DNA of 64,000 bases, from assembly GCA_025175665.1 (NCBI GenBank), contig JANKKI010000075.1, positions 4,784,001-4,848,000 on the forward strand. The letters are read 5' to 3'. The stretch comes from Cinchona pubescens (lineage: Eukaryota; Streptophyta; Magnoliopsida; Gentianales; Rubiaceae). This document shows positions 56,832 to 64,000 of the stretch, in pieces (the first letter of the stretch is position 1; every line of letters begins with the position of its first letter). A model generated the notes under the pieces. It searched no databases. It saw only the letters and a program-made list of their open reading frames with translations, and was not told where the DNA came from. The position numbers and the translations under genes were made by a program.

Positions 56832-57948
56832 TGATAAGCTCATAAATGTCTTATATTTTATGTATATCATCATTTATCACGTTTTTATGTGATGCAAGCA
56901 ACAATTGAGTGAATTACGAGCTTAATTATTTTATTTTTAGTTTGTGTAGGTTTGAAATGGAAAAGGAATAAAAAAGGAACAAAAAGTTTGAGAAAAATTA
57001 CATGGTTGGAAAACGTACACCAGCAAGGAGTGAATTTGGCTATTGTTTCGTATTTTGATCATAAATTTCTCGTCCAAACTCCGATCGAGTTGATTCAAGG
57101 TGTTGTAGAAAGCTAAGAGAGAAAGATACAACTTTCATGAGTTTTTCCAAATTCCATTAGCATTAAGGTCAAAATTGAGGTAGAAGTTGAAGTACGTGTT
57201 CTGGAAGTCGCGCACATGTGCAACCCAAAACCTACGCATGTGCACAAACTCCAGTGAGGAACTTTTCGCTTCTGTAAATCGTGCGCACAGCATGCTCCAG
57301 CAGAATTTGTTATTTTGGCTACCTTTTCCATTTAGTTGAACGCTTTTTCGTAGGCTTTCACATTTCTATCATTGGAGAGGGGGTTTAACCCTAAAATTCC
57401 CTGTAAATATCCTGTAGTAGAGAGGAGTTGAGCAGAGTCAATCATTTGTTAGACTAGACATTAAATCATTATATTAGGATTTTATTTTTTTGTCAAGATT
57501 TCAAGCTTCATCAACCTTTGTTTCAGCTACAATTACTGAGTTTGCTTTCTCTATTTATATTCAGTTCAATTCCAGTTCTTTATTGCAATTCGTAGTTAAT
57601 CTTATTGCATTCATTTTTCTAGTTTTTTAATTAAAGTTTGATTTCATTAAAGTTAACTGCCATCTTTAGATTTGATTAGTTTTGGTAATTGTTCTTATTT
57701 TCTTGGCGGATAGAATTAATTTTGTTAGATAGTAAATAAAATCTTTCAATTAATTTGTCTAACTAATAAATAGATTTGTGAACCCTATAATTATTCCATA
57801 GTCCTCGTGGGAACGATCTTTACTCACCCAATCTACAAACTTATCTTGCATCCCTGCGAGTGTGTGAGTATTGATTAGGGTATTATTTAGCTTTTTATTT
57901 ATGGCTTGTTCATGAATTGATTTACCTAATCAATTACTTACCCGAACA
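56832..57948 (+). repeat. E3 5' LTR, family E, about 1.1 kb
   Basis: Starts TGATAAGCTCATAAATG and ends TTACCCGAACA, six bases before the primer site. Contains CG- and CATGTG-type palindromes (57212-57288) upstream of CTGTAAATATCC near 57401, and a U5 with GTCCTCGTGGGAACGATC near 57801. Confidence 0.78.
57212..57288. promoter_or_regulatory. Palindromes in E3 LTR U3
   Basis: GCACATGTGC (57212-57221), CGCATGTGCAC (57235-57245) and GTGCGCAC (57281-57288). The same motif set recurs in the internal spacer at 62429-62595. Confidence 0.65.
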
Positions 57949-57954
57949 ATTTTT

Positions 57955-57972
57955 TGGCGACATTGTTGGGGA
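57955..57972 (+). other. E3 primer binding site, tRNA-Asp type
   Basis: TGGCGACATTGTTGGGGA, close to TGGCGCCGTTGCCGGGGA of Athila-type elements with C-to-T and related changes. Confidence 0.75.
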
Positions 57973-58120
57973 CTATTCTTAGTAGCAACATTAGATTTAG
58001 CAAGCCTTACTAGATTAGACTTTTTATTTTCTTATAATTATTTACAAATTGCTTTTTGTTTTTAATCTTTCTTTTCAGATGTTGCTTTCATATTCGAACT
58101 TTGGTCTCTTTCTTGTAGTT

Positions 58121-59780
58121 TATGGTAAATACTCTTTCTTCTAAACAACCACTACATTCTGGTGTCTTGGAGATTGAATGAATTCTAATAAGACATTGCA
58201 GGAAACAACAAGAATCAAGCCAAGGAGTGAATACAATAAAGAATCCAAATTGCAATGTTGGGGAGCAAGACAAGGTAGCAAGTAACAATGGCAATAGAGG
58301 AGACGATAATCCTCAACCCCTTAGAGATTATATGATACCAATCTTTGAGGGGGCAAGTTCTAGCATTAGCCAAATGCCCGTACAAGCCTCCTTTATAACT
58401 TTGAAATTAGCCTACAGTGATTCAAATGCTCCAAACCCATGCTATGTTTGAAGATGGGCCAAACGAGGATCCCTATGCATATTTGGTAAATTTTGAGGAA
58501 GTCATTGACACATTCAAATACAATCGATTGCATCTTGATTGAGTTAGAATGAGAGCTTTTTTGTTTTCATTAAGAGATAGGGCAAAGGCTTGGTTACAAT
58601 CCTGCGAGCAAGGTACTTTCACTACATGGAATCAATTGGCTCAAGAATTTTTAGCTAAGTACTTTCCACCATCAAGGACCGCAAAGCTCCGCAATGACAT
58701 TTCTTCATTCAAAAAAATTGCTGGGGAAAGGTTAAGTGAAGCATGGGAGCACTTTAAGGAATTACTTAAGAAGTTTCCACACCATGCCATGCCATGCCAT
58801 TATGGTTACAAGTATAAACATTCTACAATGGATTGTTTCCGAAGACAAGATTGATTGTCGATGCAAGCGCAGAAGGCACTTTTCCTCTTAAAACTCCACA
58901 ATATGAAGAAACACAAGAACTTTTGAAAAGAATGGCATCTACTCACTACTATAATGGCACAATCACTCCTTTGGCTGGGCAACAACCATAACAACAAGTG
59001 CATCAAGTCAATGCCCAACAAGGAAGTATGATTAATTTCAAGGATACTTTCTTAGCTCAACAGGGTATGATGTTGATCATGATAATAAATTTGACAAAGG
59101 CCCTAGAAAACATAGGAAGGAGTCTGCTAAACTCCACTGATTCAACATCTTAGGGGAATTTAAATTGTGACTTTTGTGGAGGAAACCATAAGAATGGCCT
59201 TTGTGAAGCACCCATGATGTAAGGTGAGCAAGTTTGGTTTATTTTGAATCAAAATTCAAGGTCAAGGAATCAGTTTAATTCCTATGGTAATACCTACAAA
59301 CCATCTTGACGTAACCATCCAAATTTTTCTTGGAGTAATCAAATCAATGTTCAAAACCCGTCTTTCCAAATTTTTCCAACCAAGCTTCATCCTCTAGACC
59401 ATATCATCGCTTCATTATTCACCATCACCACCTCACCAAATGAATTTCCAAAACTTTCTGCTCAACAAAATAACTCATACCAACCTCTACCATCAAGACC
59501 CCTACCTCAAAATCCTAATTTTCCTTCACATGTACCCCATGATCAATCTAACATGAAGCCGATTTGGGCATTGCCAAGTGACACCATTCAGAACCCAAGG
59601 GGTAACACCCATAGGAGAGAGCATGTCCAAGCAGTTAATTTGAAGACTAGTAGAATCATGGAACCAATGAGAGTTGACGAGGATGATGCTACAATTGTGG
59701 AGAAAAGTGAACCAAAGGATAAGAGAGAGTCATCCAAGAGCAGGGATGATCAAGAAGAACCTACCAAAGCTCTTGACTAA
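58121..59780 (+). pseudogene. E3 gag
   Basis: The ATG at 58121 opens M-V-N-T-L-S-S-K-Q-P-L. The core is split over frames: L-R-D-Y-M-I-P-I-F-E-G (58320-58355), then F-S-L-R-D-R-A-K-A-W-L and Q-E-F-L-A-K-Y-F-P-P (58560-58680). The knuckle C-D-F-C-G-G-N-H-K-N-G-L-C (about 59167-59205) is intact, unlike in E2. An acidic and lysine-rich end reaches 59780. Several stops. Confidence 0.83.
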
Positions 59781-59939
59781 CAAGCAAAAACCAAGGACCT
59801 CCGACTTCAACAGGTAAACAGGTAAGTATTCCTTTCTCTCAAAGAATGAAAGAGGATAAGAAAACTAAGAAATTCAAGAAATTTTTGAAATTTTTTTAAA
59901 AGATTGAGATTAACATTCCTTTAATTGAAGCTATTGAAA

Positions 59940-60440
59940 ACATGTCCAGCTATGCTAAGTTTATGAAACAAATTTTGTCAAGCATGAGAAAGTTAATAGG
60001 GGATGAGATCTTGTGTTTCAATGAAGGATATAGCACTATGATTCAAAAGAATCTTTCCCCTAAGCCTAAGGATCCTAGCTCATTTTCTATTCCATGCGAG
60101 ATTGGATGGGTGACGTTTCCCTTTGTGATTTGGGTGCCTCCATCAACCTTATGCCTCAGTCTACTTATAATAGGTTAAATAAAGGAAGATTGAAACCCAC
60201 AAATGTGACTCTCTAATTGGCTGACAGAGGTGTAAGGCAACTAGTGGGAGTAGTAGAGGATCTCATTGTCAAAGTGGACAAAGTGTTCCTACTGGCAAAT
60301 TTCATAGCGCTCGGCATTGAGGAAATGTGGTGACCCCAATAATTCTGGGAAGACCTTTCTTGGCCATCAGAAGAGCCATTATAGATGTCCAAGTAGGAAA
60401 CCTGCAATTTAGAGTATATAATGACATTGTTCATTAATAA
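59940..60440 (+). pseudogene. E3 aspartic protease region
   Basis: Y-A-K-F-M-K-Q-I-L, P-K-P-K-D-P-S-S-F, then after a frame change C-D-L-G-A-S-I-N-L-M-P at about 60124-60156, with the full active-site box kept. Continues with V-V-E-D-L-I-V-K-V-D-K-V-F near 60250-60290. Stops and frameshifts after that. Confidence 0.8.
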
Positions 60441-60679
60441 TGTTTTTGATTCTTTTAAATTTCCTTCTGAATATGATGATGTGATGGGTGTTGATATTAT
60501 GATGATTTGGTTATGGATTTTTATAGGAAATCTATGGTGGATGATACCAAGGACATGGATACATCCACGAAAGTGAGATGGAGTCTAGTGAACAAGAAAG
60601 CACTTAAGAAAAGGAATTGAAGGATGCTCTAGAAGAAAACAAATTGAAGAGTAAATGTAAAGGAGGGTCTCCAACCAAC

Positions 60680-61000
60680 AAACCCCCCCAAGGTTGAACT
60701 TAAACCACTTCCTTCTCTTTTCAAATATGTTTTTCTTGGCAAACATGATACATATCCTGTTGTTGAATTCGATTGAGAGGTGGTAGATAAGAAAGGAGCT
60801 GAAAATACTGTGGTAGATTACCTTTTGAGGTTACAAGGACCAATGACAAAGATCAATAAGGAAGTGACCATTAATGAGACCTTTCCTGAGGAGAACTTAA
60901 TGAGAGTGGATAGTAGCGCACCTTGGTATGCGGATATCGCTAATTTATTTCCTTATGGCCAAGTGATTCCATATACTATGGATTCCAATTAGTGAAAAAA
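60680..61000 (+). pseudogene. E3 pol junction lacking RT and RNase H
   Basis: F-K-Y-V-F-L-G-K-H-D-T-Y-P-V (about 60720-60762), which precedes RT in this family, is followed at once by E-F-D-stop-E-V-V-D-K-K-G-A-E-N, which lies at the end of RNase H in full elements. So the whole RT-RNase H block (roughly 1.6-2 kb) is missing. Text then runs on to P-W-Y-A-D-I-A-N, the usual start of the integrase linker. Confidence 0.75.
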
Positions 61001-62130
61001 ATTCCTTTAGGAACATTTGGGATGATCCTTATCTTTATTTCTGGTATAAGGATCAAGTGATTCGGAGATGCATACTGGAAAGTGAGATTTAAAGTGTTCT
61101 ATATCATTGCCATTCTTCACCGGTATGAGGGCACCATGGCTCCGAAAAGACGGCGGCAAAAATCTTTCGAAGTGGACTCGTCTGGCCTACATTATTTCAG
61201 GAAGCAAGAGACTTTGTGCTACAGTGTGATGAATGTCAACGTGTTGGTAACCTGTCTAGAAAGGATGAAATGCCCTTAAATAATATCCTAGTTTGTGAGA
61301 TTTTTGATGTGTGGGGTATTGATTTTATGGGCCACTTTCCACCATCACTCAACAACAAATTCATTCTTGTGGTGGTGGATTTTGTGTTCAAATAGGTGGA
61401 AGTAGCGGCATTACCGACTAATGATGCTAGAGTAGTGGTGAATTTTGTGAGTATAAATAACATTTTTTCAAGGTTTGGTGTCCTGCGAGCTATTATAAGT
61501 GACGGAGGATCACACTTTAAAAATTCTTTGTTTGAGTCCGTCTTGTCCAAACGTCACCCACAAGATAGCCCTAGTATATCATCCGCATACTTCTAGACAA
61601 AGTAGAAGTATCCAATCAGGAGTTGAAGTGCATTCTTGAGAAAACCATAAATTCTTCGGCGAAAGACGGGTCAAAGAACCTTGATGATGTATTATGGGCA
61701 TATAGGACCGCCTTCAATACTCCAATTGGGATGTCTCCTTATAAAATGATTTATAGTAAGGCTTGTCATCTCCCGGTTGAAGTTGAGCACAAGGCATATT
61801 GGGCAATCAAAGGTCTCAATTATGATACGAAGGAGGCTGGGGAGAAAAAGCAATTAGATTTGAACGAATTGGATGAATTATGAAGATAAGCCTATGAAAA
61901 TACAAGGCTTTATAAAGAGAAGAAAAAGGTTTGGCATGACAAGCATTTTTTTGGCAAGGAAATTCAAAATCGGGGAAATGGTTCTATTATACAATTCAAA
62001 CCTAAAATTGTTTCCCAGAAAATTGATGTTAATATGGTCCGAGCCATTTAAAGTAGTACGAACATTCCTGTATGGTGCAGTAGAGCTCCAAGAAAGCCAA
62101 GGAAATTCAAGGTTAATGGCCACCAGGTGA
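61000..62130 (+). pseudogene. E3 integrase
   Basis: The zinc finger shows C-D-E-C-Q-R-V-G-N near 61226-61255. The core has W-G-I-D-F-M-G near 61314-61334, I-I-S-D-G-G-S-H-F-K-N near 61492-61525 and A-Y-R-T-A-F-N-T-P-I-G-M-S-P near 61698-61740. The C-terminal part ends near 62130. The catalytic aspartates are kept in text but lie in different frames. Confidence 0.83.
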
Positions 62131-62800
62131 AGCGCAATTATGGAGGAATTATCAATGAGAATGGGAATCCATTCACCTCATCAATGCCTAATTTCAAGTG
62201 CCAAAATCGAGCCTAATTCTATAAACAAAGGCTCTACATGGGAGGCAACTATGTCCTTCTATAATATTTTTGTTTGTGTGTTTGTTTTTGATTTTCTTGA
62301 GTTTCCTTGTCATTTGTATGCATATCATCTTAAAATGCAATTTAAACAGACTAGAACATGATTTTAAAGTCTTGTTGTTGGTTTGAATAGCTAGGAAAGG
62401 AATTTAGACGTTAAGGGGATCTTCTTTGTGCACATGCACGTCATTTGGTGCGCATGTGCGTGAGAACATCTAGAATTTTAATTCTGCGACTCGCACACAT
62501 GCACACCTGGATCTTCCACATGTGCGCAAGAAGCAGAATCAAAAACACTCTCTTGGCTTCTCATACACATGTGCGAGTGACCTTATGGATGTGCGCAAGC
62601 CGAGTTAAAAATCCCAAACGACCTTATTCCCCAACATTCAAACAAAATCCCTTCTTCTCTCAAAACCATCTAGCCCCAACACTTTTTTATACCCTCCAAT
62701 CACTCCATCATCTCTTCCATTCATATTAGTTTCTTCTTCCTTCATGTGTAAACACCATTAAGGAATGGCATGTAAGTACTAGCAACTGGCAGGTTGAAGG
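62131..62800 (+). promoter_or_regulatory. Palindrome cluster and TATA-like box before E3 ORF2
   Basis: The post-integrase spacer has CACATGTG at 62517-62524 and 62566-62573, GTGCGCATGTGCG near 62448-62460, GTGCACATGCAC near 62428-62439 and GTGCGCAAG near 62591. TTTTTATACC lies at 62684-62693, about 110 bases before the ORF2 ATG. The motif type matches the E3 LTR (GCACATGTGC, GTGCGCAC). The conserved hairpin of the other elements survives only as GGGAGGCAAC at 62240. Confidence 0.6.
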
Positions 62801-63370
62801 ATGACCAGGGCCTCTTTTTCTACTATTCTCCCACAAGAACTGGAGAATGTTCAAGAACAATTCCTCAATGTTGCTGCCCAAAAAAAGTACAAGTTTGATA
62901 TTTTGATAAAGGCAGTGATCAAGGAGAAGGTTATAGAAATGACTAGTATTGGAGCCCCAGAGATTCGCAATGTCATTAGGGACGCATGGGTGGAATTATT
63001 TCACATCTACCTCCAAGAATACAATTATCCAGTTGTGAATGAATTCTACGTTAATTTGGCTGATCATAGTGATACTAAGGTGTATGTCAGGGGAAAAACT
63101 ATTGATATTTCTAGAAATATGATTAATCGGCTAATAAGAGTAAACCGAGTTTGCAATGATGAGTGGCCGACTATTCGTGACACCAACATGGAACTTAATG
63201 ATGTCACGAACCTTATTTACATGGGTGAAGTGGAGTGGACTTATGGTATTGTGGGTGCTCCACGTCATTTTAATGCTAATTTGCTTAAACTTGTTCGGTT
63301 GATTTGGTTCAAATTTTTATGTGCTCGTCTCCTTCTAGTTAGTCATCTTACTCATGTTACTTTGGAGTGA
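62801..63370 (+). CDS. E3 ORF2, N-terminal open part ('putative plant transposon protein')
   Basis: Longest open frame in the window, 189 codons from ATG 62801. It reads V-W-V-E-L-F-H-type text, N-E-F-Y-V-N-L-A-D-H, V-Y-V-R-G-K-T-I-D-I-S, M-I-N-R-L-I-R-V, and N-A-N-L-L-K-L-V-R-L-I-W then L-C-A-R-L-L-L-V-S-H-L-T-H-V-T. This is the plant transposon protein domain in usual order (F-Y-x-N-L, then V-R-G-K, then the T-S-H-type motif). The role is unknown. A stop at 63370 truncates it; text after the stop continues the domain. Confidence 0.8.
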   Translation: MTRASFSTILPQELENVQEQFLNVAAQKKYKFDILIKAVIKEKVIEMTSIGAPEIRNVIRDAWVELFHIYLQEYNYPVVNEFYVNLADHSDTKVYVRGKTIDISRNMINRLIRVNRVCNDEWPTIRDTNMELNDVTNLIYMGEVEWTYGIVGAPRHFNANLLKLVRLIWFKFLCARLLLVSHLTHVTLE

Positions 63371-64000
63371 GCTAAACTGTAAATATACCATTGCATCAGG
63401 TAGGCCAGTGGATGTGGGCCATCTGATTAGCCAGTAGATTCGTTATACCACTATAGTCAAACAATCTGGCTGATTATTTCCACAGCTGATGGTCTACTAA
63501 ATTGTGAGTTGAGGTAGGTGTTGAGATTGATCCGATCGAAGAAAAATTGAAGCCAGGTAAGTTGATTACATTAGATAGAGTGAGGGACCCAGTTCGATGA
63601 ACGCATTCTTAGGCTTCCAGTTCACAGCCATCGACCAGTGAACTAGTTCCAAGGCGTAGTCAATAGGATCTTCTTGAGTAAATTTTGACAGAGCAACAAC
63701 GCATGCAACACCGGTTTGACATGTACATTCACTATAAGCGTGTCTGACAGTAGACTATGGAGGCTCTCCAGCTTGCACACAAGCAAGGGGAGGACTTTGT
63801 CCACATTTTCACTCTTCCTTCCATTTCTGCAAGAGTTGGCACCTTCTAACGATGAGTCTTGATCTATCCATTATCATGTCGATGCAGCTTTGGATTTCTA
63901 GTGCTATCCAAAAGACTAATGTTTTCTGTTTTTCTTGCATTTGATTTTCAGATGATGTCGTACCTTTTGTTAGTTTATTTTTAACTAGTTTGTGATATTA
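63371..64000 (+). pseudogene. E3 ORF2 continuation and window end
   Basis: After the stop, the region carries domain text such as R-P-V-D-V-G-H-L-I-S, which would follow directly in an intact copy. It then decays: many stops, no clear domain by 63700. Element E3 continues past 64000. Confidence 0.5.

Larger units (their letters stand above)
56832..64000 (+). mobile_element. Athila-type element E3 (RT and RNase H deleted), runs off window
   Basis: 5' LTR, tRNA-Asp-like primer site, gag, protease, integrase, palindrome cluster and ORF2 in order. RT and RNase H are missing between about 60765 and 60772. The right end and 3' LTR lie beyond 64000. The putative left target is ACATG (56827-56831). 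It inserted into a LINE. Stops occur throughout. Confidence 0.85.

Overview
The window looks like repeat-dominated nuclear DNA from a flowering plant, probably a dicot. It is AT-rich, and almost every recognisable coding stretch belongs to a retrotransposon: Ty3/gypsy Athila-type elements with tRNA-Asp-like primer sites, a Tekay/Del-type LTR, Ty1/copia LTRs and plant L1-type LINEs. Most of these are broken by stops and frameshifts. I recognise no intact host gene, no tRNA or rRNA gene and no CRISPR array. The species cannot be named from sequence alone.

Layout. (1) 1-5197, 7110-7455 and 14769-15135 form the 3' half of Athila-like element E1 (protease, RT, RNase H, integrase, then ORF2, the 'putative plant transposon protein'). 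E1 starts left of the window. Its ORF2 is interrupted twice: by a 1.9-kb copia fragment (5198-7109, minus strand, 10-bp duplication) and by E2 (7456-14763, 5-bp duplication ACAGC), an Athila-family element with only gag and protease. (2) 16.8-20.4 kb holds a decayed LINE carrying a Tourist-like MITE. (3) 20.4-26.7 kb holds a possible pararetrovirus-like relic split by an Athila-type solo LTR, then further LTR remnants. (4) 26673-43788 is minus-strand Athila-like element E4, with both LTRs, gag, protease, RT, RNase H, integrase and ORF2. It contains a Tekay/Del-type solo LTR (33863-36201, CTAGC) and a solo LTR of the E2 family (37239-39507, GTAAG), which itself contains a copia solo LTR (37664-38682, GGCAG). 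E4 appears to split an older LTR, whose right half holds a second copia solo LTR (44742-45586, CTAAC). (5) 45.8-54.9 kb is mostly non-coding AT-rich DNA with LINE fragments and tandem duplications. (6) 54.9-56.8 kb is a LINE ORF1/ORF2 start, broken by E3 (56832 to beyond 64000), an Athila-like element that has lost RT and RNase H.

How the parts relate. The Athila-type elements share one plan: LTR, tRNA-Asp-like PBS, gag, protease, RT/RNase H, integrase, a conserved spacer hairpin, a palindrome-rich spacer, ORF2, a long spacer, polypurine tract, LTR. The main observation is that each family carries its own CG-centred palindrome set both in the LTR upstream of the TATA box and again just after integrase, where a second TATA-like box precedes ORF2. 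This looks like an LTR-type control module reused as an internal promoter, with motif sequence changing between families while the architecture is kept. It is an inference from reading and has not been tested.
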